From Thiotrichaceae bacterium (lineage in GTDB: Bacteria > Pseudomonadota > Gammaproteobacteria > Beggiatoales > Beggiatoaceae), in contig JAABRD010000027.1 in the NCBI GenBank assembly GCA_011391085.1, positions 1 to 64,000 of the forward strand: DNA of 64,000 nt. The letters are read 5' to 3'. The notes beneath the pieces were generated by a model. It had not been told where the DNA came from. It worked only from the letters and a program-made list of their open reading frames with translations, and did no database searches. Each line of letters begins with the position of its first letter. Position 1 is the first letter of the stretch. Positions 50,604-58,909 of this stretch are shown here, one piece after another. The translations under genes and the position numbers were made by a program.

Positions 50604-51221
50604 TTATTCCACTCCTAACACTTCAAACGTGACCACAAATCCACCCTGGAATACTTGGGGAGAACATTCATCTACACTTCTATTGGCCAGTTCAAAATCC
50701 ATCTCAACATTTTTTTCCACGGAAATTTCATACACCGGTACCCCATAGTGAAACCACTGACCTTCCCCATCTTCCAGCATGGCCAAATGAAATTGATTAG
50801 GTAAAACCGGCAATCTATTTTGCAGGAGTATCGACATGGCGAGGTTGATAAGACCTTCTAATTGAACATCGTCCACCTGTTTTTCCGCCATAAAACGCCG
50901 CACCTGTGGGGCTAGTTTCGCAAAGGGATGGGGTTGCTTAGGACGATAACTCTCCCGTCGCTTCAGTAACTCAGCGGCACGCTGAAAGTGCCCGGCTAAT
51001 CCATAAAAGTAAATGGCTTCATCCAAATATTTCAACTTGGTCGGTGAAGAGTGTTCAAATAATTTTAACCATTGCCCTGCGGCGCGTGAAAATTGACCAC
51101 GCTTCACTAAGGAAGCGGCGTCTTCGGCTAACTGCGCGGCAGATTTATTTGGTGACGACCGATAGAGAACGGGGCTGGGAAACTTCAAAACAGTTTTTTT
51201 GATAGCGGTGCTAATCGTCAT
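50604..51221 (-). CDS. helical-repeat protein coupled to the HEPN gene, unknown
   Basis: 205 aa. After a basic N-terminus, residues about 30-95 have TPR-like helices (AEDAASLVKRGQFSRAAGQW, YLDEAIYFYGLAGHFQRAAE). The C-terminal half is beta-rich and includes an LAMLEDGEGQWFHYGVPVYE and VFQGGFVVTFEVLG. RBS AAGGTAA is 6 bases before the ATG. It ends exactly where the HEPN gene begins (TAA ATG). No family recognised. Confidence 0.7.
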   Translation of the reverse strand: MTISTAIKKTVLKFPSPVLYRSSPNKSAAQLAEDAASLVKRGQFSRAAGQWLKLFEHSSPTKLKYLDEAIYFYGLAGHFQRAAELLKRRESYRPKQPHPFAKLAPQVRRFMAEKQVDDVQLEGLINLAMSILLQNRLPVLPNQFHLAMLEDGEGQWFHYGVPVYEISVEKNVEMDFELANRSVDECSPQVFQGGFVVTFEVLGVE

Positions 51222-51382
51222 GGATAGTTACCTTTGACTAATGGTATTCTGGATAGTGATGCAATGAGGGTGATACAAGTATTTAGGATTGGCTGTGTCC
51301 TATCAAGACTACCAGTCCTTGCCTATCATCTAAAATTAACGGTGACCTGAAATTCAATTTCTTTGACGTTTTCGTGTAAGTC
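51222..51382. other. short spacer with a lone TAGTGATGCAATG repeat end
   Basis: TAGTGATGCAATGAGGGTGA at about 51254 matches one end of the ~150-bp element (36931-37090 and 20004-20150). No matching far end is visible. No gene. Confidence 0.45.
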
Positions 51383-51958
51383 CTATTTAGATATTTTACC
51401 AACTAAATCTTTAAATCCAAGGTGATGTGGAGAACTAATTTTCAACATCCGTTCTGGACGGTCATGAATGCCTGTGTGGGGGTGATGCAGGGTCATTTTT
51501 TTGGCCACTAGGATATTCCTGATATTAATGAAACGATAGTCATAAGAGTTCAGAAAATTTTCTTGATCCCAAAATACTTTGCCAATCGCCTGACAATAGG
51601 CAACAAGACATTGTGCGCCCTTGAGTTGCTGAATGATTCCTGATTCCAAACTGGTCGTTGCCTTGGCTTTCATTTCAATACAGAGAATAACTTGATTTTC
51701 ACCAGAATCAGCCACGATGACAAAATCTGCGCGTTTGCACTCGCCTTTTGAACAGTTAAATACTTTCTCCGGTGCTGGAAAAGCATCCATTTTAATCACA
51801 ATAGCATTGTTAGGCATTCCGAAAATCGTCACGGAATAAGGGGGAGGACCTGGTTCTGTGAGTGTGACCTGCTTTCTCTGGTCGTTATAAGGACTATCTT
51901 CCAATGGTACAGTGGCCGTACCCATAATCATCTCTTTAAGGATGACAATATCAGACAT
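51383..51958 (-). CDS. PD-(D/E)xK-nuclease-like partner of an AAA ATPase
   Basis: 191 aa. The central ADFVIVADSGENQVILCIEM then KAKATTSLESG gives the Asp...Glu-x-Lys arrangement of PD-(D/E)xK nucleases (IEMKAK). The rest has QLKGAQCLVAYCQAIGK as the following helix. Its ATG overlaps the ATPase stop by one base (TAATG), so the two proteins are made in step. Two-gene ATPase plus nuclease pairs are typical anti-phage systems; this is not a known named pair that can be recognised from sequence alone. Confidence 0.72.
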   Translation of the reverse strand: MSDIVILKEMIMGTATVPLEDSPYNDQRKQVTLTEPGPPPYSVTIFGMPNNAIVIKMDAFPAPEKVFNCSKGECKRADFVIVADSGENQVILCIEMKAKATTSLESGIIQQLKGAQCLVAYCQAIGKVFWDQENFLNSYDYRFINIRNILVAKKMTLHHPHTGIHDRPERMLKISSPHHLGFKDLVGKISK

Positions 51959-53349
51959 TATTCTCCTCCCCAGACGATGCTTTCCTGAATCCGGTTCATC
52001 GTCCCAATCGTGGTATCGAAACTACGGACCTCAATGCCAAGTTCTGGATAAATGTTGGCAGGGGTCAGGGTTTGGCATTTCGTTTGTTCCTGCTTACCCT
52101 CCAACCTCACCAGTGCTTCTTCGGCAATATAGACTTTAACCTTCTCAGAAGAAATCAATTCTTCGGGCTGGTATCCCTCTATTTCAGCAATTCGTTTCAG
52201 ATGAGGTTTATCGTGATTAAGCATAATTAGGGTGTTTAACTCCTTGACAATATAATCGCTATGGGTGGTGATGAAAACCTTAATACCCAAATTGACCAGA
52301 CGCGCCAACAATCGCGCTACACGCCGCTGATTTTCAGGGTGTAGATTGAGTTCGGGTTCATCTATCATCAGTAAATCACCAGGCTGGGCTACATGGCGAA
52401 GATAAAACCCAAGATCCAACAGAGAACGTACTGCACTGGAACTTTCATCCATAGTCAGTTTGATTTCTTTGCCAGTTGGCACATAGTAGAGTTCATCGTT
52501 GGAGGTGACGATGTACTTACCGCCAATCATATCGGTAAAATGGTCCAATACCTCAGGATGTTTCTCAGCCAGGAAACTGCTTTGTCTGATAATGCCTTCC
52601 AGTTGCTGGGTAAAATCCACATTTGTTTTTACAGGCAAGGCATAATCTTGATAATTCTTAAAGAGTAACTCCATCGGATTCACTTCGTTGTCGGTTCGAA
52701 TCAGTGTATCTAGTAGGCGACTCCGGGCAAAATTTAGTTCTTTACGAAAAACAACGGCCCCTGTTCTTTCGGCACTGGCAATGAACGGTCTGGGGAGAAG
52801 GGTAGCCCAAATAATATCCTTGAGTGAATTAGCAATGTAATATGTAATCACATCTGTGGAAATTTTTCTCTCCTCTTTTTCAATCAACAAGGTGATAACT
52901 AAGTCTGTGCTGTCTTCAGTTTTCGAAATAGAAAAAAACTCAGTATCAGTATCAAATGTTCTCAATTTGCGGTCATATCCGACCTTAATTTGAATATCTT
53001 TGGTATCCATGATCACTTGAAATTCCGTTTCAGTAAACCGTTCTTTGGAAGTTGCGAAAATTTTTGGCAATTGCTTAGTATATGCCTGACAGCCTGCGGC
53101 GAAAATTTGCCCTGTCTGTGCCGCATATTCAGACACATCAATATGGGTCACGCCGTCTGCAAGCAGTTGCTGGATTTTGTCATCATGAATTTTGATAGAA
53201 AGCATCTCCTTCCCAATCTGCAAAAATCCAAACAGCGCATAAGTGGCGTAGGTTTTGCCGGTATTGTTGCCACCACATAAGATAGTGAGGTCGCCAAGTG
53301 TGAACTCAGCTTGTTTTAAGACACCAAGATTTTTGATTTGTATTTTCAT
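51958..53349 (-). CDS. AAA/ABC-type ATPase (AAA15/AAA21, OLD-like), probable defence protein
   Basis: 463 aa. Walker A ILCGGNNTGKTYATYALFG (about 23-41), an ABC-like signature region around SSAVRSLLDLGFYLRH, Walker B DLLMIDEPELNLHPENQRRV (about 325-345) and the following IKVFITTHSDYIVKEL switch His. The helical insert between them is long, as in OLD-like ATPases that drive nuclease or other effector subunits. No TOPRIM domain is fused, but a nuclease-like gene overlaps its stop. It is likely a sensor-ATPase of an ATPase/nuclease anti-phage pair; GGNN replaces the usual GxN, common in this group. Confidence 0.82.
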   Translation of the reverse strand: MKIQIKNLGVLKQAEFTLGDLTILCGGNNTGKTYATYALFGFLQIGKEMLSIKIHDDKIQQLLADGVTHIDVSEYAAQTGQIFAAGCQAYTKQLPKIFATSKERFTETEFQVIMDTKDIQIKVGYDRKLRTFDTDTEFFSISKTEDSTDLVITLLIEKEERKISTDVITYYIANSLKDIIWATLLPRPFIASAERTGAVVFRKELNFARSRLLDTLIRTDNEVNPMELLFKNYQDYALPVKTNVDFTQQLEGIIRQSSFLAEKHPEVLDHFTDMIGGKYIVTSNDELYYVPTGKEIKLTMDESSSAVRSLLDLGFYLRHVAQPGDLLMIDEPELNLHPENQRRVARLLARLVNLGIKVFITTHSDYIVKELNTLIMLNHDKPHLKRIAEIEGYQPEELISSEKVKVYIAEEALVRLEGKQEQTKCQTLTPANIYPELGIEVRSFDTTIGTMNRIQESIVWGGE

Positions 53350-53378
53350 GGCAATATTTCATGTTCAATGGTTAAAAA

Positions 53379-53411
53379 GATTTGACAACTTTTTGAAAGT
53401 TGTCAAATCTC
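53379..53411. repeat. GATTTGACAACTTTT hairpin, copy 2
   Basis: AAAGATTTGACAACTTTTT and AAAGTTGTCAAATCTCAC form a hairpin between ssb and the ATPase gene. It matches the element at 42918-42950 and could serve as a terminator of the ssb transcript. Confidence 0.6.
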
Positions 53412-53424
53412 ACCCAACTTCCAA

Positions 53425-54072
53425 TTAAAACGGAATATCGTCATCAAATCCTTTCGACGGTGGATTATTCGTACCCACTGGAGGAGGCGTCCCCGTATTT
53501 ATGGAAGGCGGCGGTGCATTATATTGCCCCTCATACGCCGAAGAGGGTGGTGAAGGTGGGGCCGCCCCGTACTGAGGTTGTGGTGCCGCATACTGTGGTT
53601 GCGGTGGAGTAGCCGCATACTGCTGGGATTGTGGGGGTGGATAGCGATTGCCGCCGCCGCCACCGGGGCCGCCAGGAGATGGGGCATAATTGCCGCCACC
53701 ACCAGGCGGTGCATAAGAAGCAGTTCCTCCGTCGGAACGACCACCTAACATTTGCATGTCATTGGCAACCACTTCCGTCGTCCACCGGTCTTGACCTTGT
53801 TGGTCTTGCCATTTACGAGTTTGCAGACGACCTTCTATATAGGCTTGGGAACCTTTCCGTAGATATTCTCCGGTTATTTCTGCCAATCGGTCAAATAAAA
53901 CCACCCGGTGCCATTCGGTGGTTTCTTGCCATTCACCGGTTTGTTTGTTTTTAATGGAGTGATTAGTCGCAAGACTAATGGTTGCGAATGCCATACCACT
54001 GGTGCCATAACGTACTTCAGGGTCATTTCCTAAATACCCTACCAAAATCACTTTGTTGACTCCTCTAGCCAT
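53425..54072 (-). CDS. ssb: single-stranded DNA-binding protein
   Basis: 215 aa. OB fold at about 1-110: [59 protein letters not shown] long Gly/Pro/Gln/Tyr-rich linker (about 118-205) precedes the acidic tail GFDDDIPF that recruits SSB-interacting proteins. Longer than E. coli Ssb because of the linker. RBS GGGAGAC upstream. It is the last gene of an ispF-MFS-ssb minus-strand block. Confidence 0.95.
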   Translation of the reverse strand: MARGVNKVILVGYLGNDPEVRYGTSGMAFATISLATNHSIKNKQTGEWQETTEWHRVVLFDRLAEITGEYLRKGSQAYIEGRLQTRKWQDQQGQDRWTTEVVANDMQMLGGRSDGGTASYAPPGGGGNYAPSPGGPGGGGGNRYPPPQSQQYAATPPQPQYAAPQPQYGAAPPSPPSSAYEGQYNAPPPSINTGTPPPVGTNNPPSKGFDDDIPF

Positions 54073-54093
54073 ATCGTGTCTCCCTTAGTTAAG

Positions 54094-55461
54094 TTAAGAT
54101 TTCAACAACGCACCCATCAATGGACATTTCTCCTTGAGTGCAGTCATGTTTAATACTTTCCGGTCCACTTTCAGATAAGCGACACCCTCTTCAATAATCA
54201 CGACCACTTCGGCCACGCCAGGCACTTTGATAAGACAGTGAGTGAGTTGATTGGCGCGGATTTTGTCAATCTGACCCAAGTTGAGTAGTTCGCTACTGAG
54301 GTAACGTGGACTTTGCATCGTAGCGGCTAGTATAAACCAAACGATGGTTAATGTAAAGCCCACTGCAAAGACCGTTTCTACCGAATAATGCTGATGTAAC
54401 CAGCCACCACCCAAGCCGCCTAAAAAGGCACCGAAGAATTGGGCAGTGGAATAGATGCCCATAGCAGTGCCTTTGCTTTCGGAACGCACGATTTTACTAA
54501 CCAACGAGGGTAGAGAGGCTTCTAGCAAACTGAAGGCAGTAAAAAATATCAGTAGCATCGTCACGATGCCAGTGAGGTTGTCATGTAAGTAAATCAGCCC
54601 CAATTCAGCCAGTCCCAACAGTCCAATGGCGATTACAAACATCAGTTTCAAGTGCCGACGTTTCTCAGCGGCCATGATGACCGGGAAAGTGACCAGTCCT
54701 GCCACCGCAAGAACAGGTAAATAGACTTGCCAGTGATGACTGGGGTCCAGTTGATTCGCTAAAGAAATGGGTAACACCACGAAGATGGCGGTCAGCAGGA
54801 TATGGAGGAGTAATACGCCAAGGTTTAAGCGTAACAATTGCGGGTCGGTTAAAACTTGTTTGAATTGGGAAGGAACAGGTTCGGCATCTCGGTGGAGATG
54901 ACTATGCCAGGCTTGTGGTACCACCGAGTGGAGTAAAATCATGCCAAACAAGGCGAGAATAGCGGTGAACCAGAAGATACCGGGGACGCCGATCCAGCGG
55001 TTGAGAAGGGGGCCTAAGACGATGGCTAACATGAAGGAGGCGCCGATAGACATACCCAGTAGGGCCATCGCTTTGGTGCGTTGTTCTTCACGAGTGAGGT
55101 CCGCTGCCATGGCTAAGACGGCCCCGGCGATGGCCCCACTACCTTGCATGGCGCGACCAATGATGATGCCCATGAGAGTGGTGGAAGTGGCTGCGACAAT
55201 ACTACCCAAGACGAAGAGAATGAGTCCGATGGTAATAATCGATTTTCGTCCAAAGCGGTCCGAAAGGATGCCGAACGGAATTTGTAGAAGGGCTTGACTG
55301 AAGCCGTAAATGCCGATGGCCAGTCCTACCAAGGTTGGGGAGGTGTCGGGCAACGTTTGCGCATAAATGGCAAAGACGGGAAGTATCATAAACAGTCCCA
55401 TCAAGCGCGTTGCCATGATACCTGCAAGTGCGAAAATAGCACGGAGTTCGTTAGAGTTCAT
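54094..55461 (-). CDS. MFS transporter, YajR-like with C-terminal YAM domain
   Basis: 455 aa from the ATG at 55461 (MNSNELRAIFALAGIMATRL); the open frame extends upstream into the repeat before it. Twelve hydrophobic segments of the major facilitator fold, with motif A-type GILSDRFGRKSIITIG between TM2 and TM3. After about residue 385 a soluble C-terminal domain (QLTHCLIKVPGVAEVVVIIE then VAYLKVDRKVLN) matches the ferredoxin-like YAM domain of E. coli YajR. It is probably a drug/proton antiporter; substrate unknown. It sits between ispF and ssb; the ssb neighbour is common in gammaproteobacteria. Confidence 0.88.
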   Translation of the reverse strand: MNSNELRAIFALAGIMATRLMGLFMILPVFAIYAQTLPDTSPTLVGLAIGIYGFSQALLQIPFGILSDRFGRKSIITIGLILFVLGSIVAATSTTLMGIIIGRAMQGSGAIAGAVLAMAADLTREEQRTKAMALLGMSIGASFMLAIVLGPLLNRWIGVPGIFWFTAILALFGMILLHSVVPQAWHSHLHRDAEPVPSQFKQVLTDPQLLRLNLGVLLLHILLTAIFVVLPISLANQLDPSHHWQVYLPVLAVAGLVTFPVIMAAEKRRHLKLMFVIAIGLLGLAELGLIYLHDNLTGIVTMLLIFFTAFSLLEASLPSLVSKIVRSESKGTAMGIYSTAQFFGAFLGGLGGGWLHQHYSVETVFAVGFTLTIVWFILAATMQSPRYLSSELLNLGQIDKIRANQLTHCLIKVPGVAEVVVIIEEGVAYLKVDRKVLNMTALKEKCPLMGALLKS

Positions 55462-55498
55462 GTAAAATTTTCCTACGATTTGGTTCGATTTCTTTTGG

Positions 55499-56020
55499 TT
55501 AAAAGGAGTCCAAAATCTGTTTTGGACTCCGAAACATGTCGCAGGTTGCTGTGACAATGCAAAACACCTGAATCCCTTCGCCGCGGCCAAAGGCAGTTAG
55601 ACCTTCACCACTGGTTGCAGTGATGCCAATGTCTTCCACTGATAAATTCAGTAGTTGACTGAGACTCGCTTTCATTTCCGCAATCCGCGGTGAAATTTTG
55701 GGCGTCTTGGCTTCGATACTACATGAGATGTGACAAATTTGAAAGCCTTTGAGATATTTCATGGCTTCTTGCACATAGACGCGGCTATCGGTGATGCCTT
55801 GTTTAAAACACAATTCATCACTCACGGCGCCTAAAATGTTGACGCCTGTGATTCCTGAAATGGCATTGGTCAAGGCGTGCAATACGACATCTGCATCGCT
55901 GTTACCTTGTAATGGTGGATGATCGGTAAATAGGGTGCCACCTAAGATGAGGGGTTTGGTGTGATTTTCAAAGTCGAAACGGTGACTGTCTTGGCCGAGG
56001 CCGGTTTTAATGCGGGTCAT
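55499..56020 (-). CDS. ispF: 2-C-methyl-D-erythritol 2,4-cyclodiphosphate synthase
   Basis: 173 aa from the ATG at 56020 (MTRIKTGLGQDSHRFD). IspF of the MEP isoprenoid pathway converts CDP-ME-2-phosphate to MEcPP. Metal-binding DSH (D-x-H) at about 10-12, LGGTLF, GNSDADVVLHAL with the second metal His, and TSGEGLTAFGRGEGI near the C-terminus are intact. The end is longer and odd: after the typical QVFCIVTA strand it continues CDMFRSPKQILDSF, of which the last residues are encoded by a GTCCAAAACAGATTTTGGAC hairpin repeat (55505-55535). ispD is not adjacent. The MFS gene follows after 37 bases. Confidence 0.9.
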   Translation of the reverse strand: MTRIKTGLGQDSHRFDFENHTKPLILGGTLFTDHPPLQGNSDADVVLHALTNAISGITGVNILGAVSDELCFKQGITDSRVYVQEAMKYLKGFQICHISCSIEAKTPKISPRIAEMKASLSQLLNLSVEDIGITATSGEGLTAFGRGEGIQVFCIVTATCDMFRSPKQILDSF

Positions 56021-56099
56021 GGAAAAAGAGGTTAGGGGGAATGTGGCAAGGGGGAATTTTAGTGGTTGGGGGGAATTTGGTTTCTTTATTGAAGCCAGG

Positions 56100-56180
56100 A
56101 ACGGTGGATTAGAGGCTTTAGCCGGTGGCCGCAATTTCAATTCTGTTCTGCACCCACGGCTAAAGCCTCTAGTCCACCTG
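56100..56180. repeat. GATTAGAGGCTTTAGCC hairpin element
   Basis: GGTGGATTAGAGGCTTTAGCC (about 56103-56123) and GGCTAAAGCCTCTAGTCCACC (56157-56177) with an intervening loop that includes CAATTTCAATT. Between ispF and the small gene at 56282. Confidence 0.75.
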
Positions 56181-56281
56181 TATTTTTTTGGGAAAAGCCG
56201 TTGTTCCCTAATTGAGTCGTATTGCGACTAATGTCTCAATATCTTTAAAGCATAAGGAATCAAAGCTTCGCAGCAGTTAAA

Positions 56282-56497
56282 CTACCGGTGGGATAGGAAA
56301 TTTGCCGACTCCCCTGTTGTAGTCGGTGTAAGCGACAAGGGATGACAATACTGTGGTGGCCTAGATACCAGTGGGCAATTTTGTAATTTCTGTTGTTGTT
56401 GATAATATTCCCACAGGGCCTGCGAATCGTAATTAAACTTAGCTACCATGTCTTTGCGAAGGGAGTAAAGTTCTTCTATAATCGGGTCAGTCCACAT
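56282..56497 (-). CDS. small conserved protein with DPIIEEL...FNYD...LWEYYQQQQ motif
   Basis: 71 aa from the ATG at 56497; a GGAGG Shine-Dalgarno lies 5 bases upstream. MWTDPIIEELYSLRKDMVAK then FNYDSQALWEYYQQQQ matches a family of very small proteins widespread in cyanobacteria and sulfur bacteria, often encoded next to toxin-like genes. The C-terminus (about 45-71) is Ser/Thr/Pro-rich and less conserved. Possibly an antitoxin; no partner was recognised next to it. Confidence 0.65.
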   Translation of the reverse strand: MWTDPIIEELYSLRKDMVAKFNYDSQALWEYYQQQQKLQNCPLVSRPPQYCHPLSLTPTTTGESANFLSHR

Positions 56498-56667
56498 AAT
56501 TAACCTCCAAGTAGTTCTTCTGGGGTACAAATGATTGGGCAAATATAGTTGTGACGATGATTTTCCCACCATTCTGTCGTGCTGGCCTGATGTCCTGCCA
56601 CAGTTATCTAGTGCAATTGAGGAACTTTACCATCCCGACGCAATTAAATTCATGGGGGAATTTTAAC

Positions 56668-56928
56668 ATGAAAACTAAAAATAAGAAAGAGTTAGTTTTA
56701 TCTCTTATCCAAAAAAACGACGGCAAATGGACTTGGTATCAACTGGATCGTGCCATTGGCGTTTATGGTCATGGTGGAAAAGGAAATTTAGCGGCTTTTT
56801 TGAATGAATTAACGAAAGATGGGCTGGTACTTACTCAAGTGACCCCAAGTTATCCACATCCATTGTACTGCCTCACAGCCTTGGGAAAGGCGTGGTTAGA
56901 AACCAATGACGTCAGAAAAATGGCATAA
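56668..56928 (+). CDS. small winged-helix-like protein
   Basis: 86 aa from the ATG at 56668; the frame is open upstream to 56551, but that part crosses the promoter area of the divergent gene. KELVLSLIQKNDGKWTWYQL (about 7-26) and LAAFLNELTKDGLVLTQV then LYCLTALGKAWLE look like a small winged HTH (helices followed by a beta wing). It may be a DNA-binding regulator. Basic N-terminus MKTKNKKE. Divergent from the 71-aa gene, with which it might form a regulatory or toxin-antitoxin pair. Confidence 0.6.
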   Translation: MKTKNKKELVLSLIQKNDGKWTWYQLDRAIGVYGHGGKGNLAAFLNELTKDGLVLTQVTPSYPHPLYCLTALGKAWLETNDVRKMA

Positions 56929-56997
56929 ACAGTGAGAAAAGCCAGGATAGTGTGGACGCTTCTTCGCCCACCCTACTGGCTTATTCACTGCTTTTCC

Positions 56998-57306
56998 TTA
57001 CTCACTTTTAGGCGGTAACTTGATGTAACTTTTACTCAATTCATTACCTGTTGGCCAGGCTTGAAAGGGGAAGGGTTTCTCATCGCTGTTATAAGTGAGA
57101 TAACGCAAAATTTGGTAAATATAAGCACTGAGACTTTGACCCACTTCCAGGAGATTTTCATTGTGTTTGCCAGTGAACAGGAGAAAACCAAATTGAAACA
57201 GCACGATTACACCGGTCACCATGACGGCAAAGTAATAGGCGAAGGCAAACAATAGCATGAATAATCCGCGTAGCCAGGTGCTACCCGATAATAGATGTTC
57301 TTTCAT
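56998..57306 (-). CDS. DUF4389 membrane protein
   Basis: 102 aa. A hydrophobic core of one long or two short transmembrane helices (about 12-50: GLFMLLFAFAYYFAVMVTGV then QFGFLLFTGKHNENLL) and the conserved VGQSLSAYIYQILRYLTYNSDEKPFPF typical of DUF4389. These proteins associate with lipid metabolism or envelope genes; role unknown. RBS AAGGAC. The next gene on the same strand is separated by a hairpin repeat at 57337-57369. Confidence 0.82.
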   Translation of the reverse strand: MKEHLLSGSTWLRGLFMLLFAFAYYFAVMVTGVIVLFQFGFLLFTGKHNENLLEVGQSLSAYIYQILRYLTYNSDEKPFPFQAWPTGNELSKSYIKLPPKSE

Positions 57307-57336
57307 AAATTTGTCCTTGGGATGGCTAAATTAATT

Positions 57337-57369
57337 CCAGGAGTCCAAAGCTACGCTTTGGACTTCTGG
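57337..57369. repeat. CCAGGAGTCCAAAGCTACGCTTTGGACTTCTGG hairpin
   Basis: A compact, nearly perfect palindrome and the best-preserved copy of this family. It lies between two genes of the same strand and could act as a terminator. Confidence 0.75.
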
Positions 57370-57402
57370 TTTTTCGCGATTGGTTTTCTGCGTTACACGA
57401 AA

Positions 57403-58062
57403 TTATTTCGCTTCTTGTTGTTTCGGTAGCGATTTCACAATCTCTTCCAACAAGGCTTCAATCTTCTCTAGATGTTTTTCCATGGCTTCTTGATGGGCTT
57501 GATGTTGCCCAGAGAAACCACCCCGTGGGCCTGACATTGGACCTGGACCTGACATTGGGCCTCTGCCAAAGCGTGAACCAGGGCCGTAGCCTCCACCATA
57601 GTAGCCTGGTGGGGGACCATAACCATACGGTGGCATGGACGGTGGCGGCATATCATCCTCGTCTTGATAACCTCCCCTTGGAGGGGCCATCATACTCCAC
57701 ATTTCTTGCCGATGCTTTTGCATGGTTTGTTCAAACTCGTCCATCAAACGTTGCCGTTCTTCTGGACCCTTGGCATTGTGGATTTTATCCATTTGTTCCT
57801 GCATTTTTTGCCGATGTTCCATGCGTTTTTGCATCATTTCCGTATAGCCAGGCGGGGCCGACGGTGGGACTTCCTTCTTTGCTTCTTCCTTTGCAGCTTC
57901 TACGGGTTGACTCGCTACAGGGGCCGCTACCTCCGCAGGCTTGGCGGCTTCCGCGGCGACCGGTGGTGTTGCAGAGTCAGGTGCGGCAGAAGTGTCTTGG
58001 GCCAACACCCAAGAACTACTGAGTGCCAATGAAATTAGGGTGGGTAAAACGTAGTTTTTCAC
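57403..58062 (-). CDS. secreted Pro/Gly/Gln-rich protein, possible periplasmic chaperone-like
   Basis: 219 aa from the GTG at 58062, chosen because AAAGGAG lies 7 bases upstream and the signal peptide begins there (VKNYVLPTLISLALSS, cleavage after VLA). Mature parts: Ala/Pro/Val/Glu-rich segment (about 25-70), a charged helical segment with MQKRMEHRQKMQEQMDKIHN and HRQEM (about 75-125), Gly/Pro/Tyr-rich part (PPPSMPPYGYGPPPGYYGGG), and a C-terminal helix with QHQAHQEAMEKHLEKIEALL. Helix composition resembles metal- or Spy-like proteins in part, but no assignment is possible. Confidence 0.75.
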   Translation of the reverse strand: MKNYVLPTLISLALSSSWVLAQDTSAAPDSATPPVAAEAAKPAEVAAPVASQPVEAAKEEAKKEVPPSAPPGYTEMMQKRMEHRQKMQEQMDKIHNAKGPEERQRLMDEFEQTMQKHRQEMWSMMAPPRGGYQDEDDMPPPSMPPYGYGPPPGYYGGGYGPGSRFGRGPMSGPGPMSGPRGGFSGQHQAHQEAMEKHLEKIEALLEEIVKSLPKQQEAK

Positions 58063-58234
58063 GAGGTTCTCCTTTATTTTAGGTGAGAGTAACATGTTCG
58101 ACATCGAACACAGGTATAATATTTATCCAAAACGGCCATGTTGAACAACTTCCATTATATCAGAAAACCTGACATGATCAATTCCAGTCTATCAGGTCAG
58201 GTCTTCAAAAGCGTCCGAAGTGATGACTTTCGGT

Positions 58235-58822
58235 TTATTCATTATTGGTATTCAACCACACTTCATCAAGTCTCGTGTCAGTCAAATTTGCCTCAGTTAA
58301 GTTTGCCTTAAAAAAATTCGCCCCGTTTAAATAAGATTTGCTTAAATTCGCCTCTGTCAAATTCGCTTTAAACAAATTCGCCCCGGTCAAATTCGCATGA
58401 CTCAAATCGGATTTGAACAAATTACTTCTAAATAAATTTGCCTCGGATAAATTCACACTTGCTAAACAAGAATGAACTAGATATGCTTTAGTCAAATTTG
58501 CTTCCGACAAATTAGCCTTAGTAAGGTCTGCTTGGTAAAAATATGACTCATACAAATTGGCTTCACTTAAATCGGCAGCCTGTAAATTGGCCCGCGTCAA
58601 GTTGGCCTCACTCAAATTGGCACCTGACAAGTTTGCACCTGCCAGGTTGGCCTCCGTCAAATCTGCTTTACAGAGATTGACACGAAAAAAGTTGGCATGC
58701 CGGAGGTCTAATCCCACTAAATTTTTTCCAGACAAGTCCGCCCAAAGGTTAGTTTTAGCACGCCATTCATTCCATGCTTGTACGCCCTGGCACAAAATTG
58801 CCATAAATTCCTCATTTTCCAT
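58235..58822 (-). CDS. pentapeptide-repeat protein
   Basis: 195 aa. From about residue 30 to 185 it is built of A(D/N)Lxx pentapeptides (for example LTEANLAGANLSGANLSEAN), about 30 repeats, forming a right-handed quadrilateral beta helix. A short N-terminal helix (FMAILCQGVQAWNEWRAKTN) precedes it and the repeats run to near the end. No other domain. Such proteins can bind gyrase or act as scaffolds; function unknown. It is divergent from the DUF420 gene. Confidence 0.92.
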   Translation of the reverse strand: MENEEFMAILCQGVQAWNEWRAKTNLWADLSGKNLVGLDLRHANFFRVNLCKADLTEANLAGANLSGANLSEANLTRANLQAADLSEANLYESYFYQADLTKANLSEANLTKAYLVHSCLASVNLSEANLFRSNLFKSDLSHANLTGANLFKANLTEANLSKSYLNGANFFKANLTEANLTDTRLDEVWLNTNNE

Positions 58823-58909
58823 GTCTTTTCATATCACCTGCTATAATATTATCTTTTGGGTCAAGTTTACCAGGTATTTTATTATTTCACCTACACTGTA
58901 TATTCATAC

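Noticed and set aside
57525-58032. 165- and 122-aa plus-strand frames opposite the Pro/Gly-rich secreted protein
   Set aside because: Complement of low-complexity codons; no start signal.
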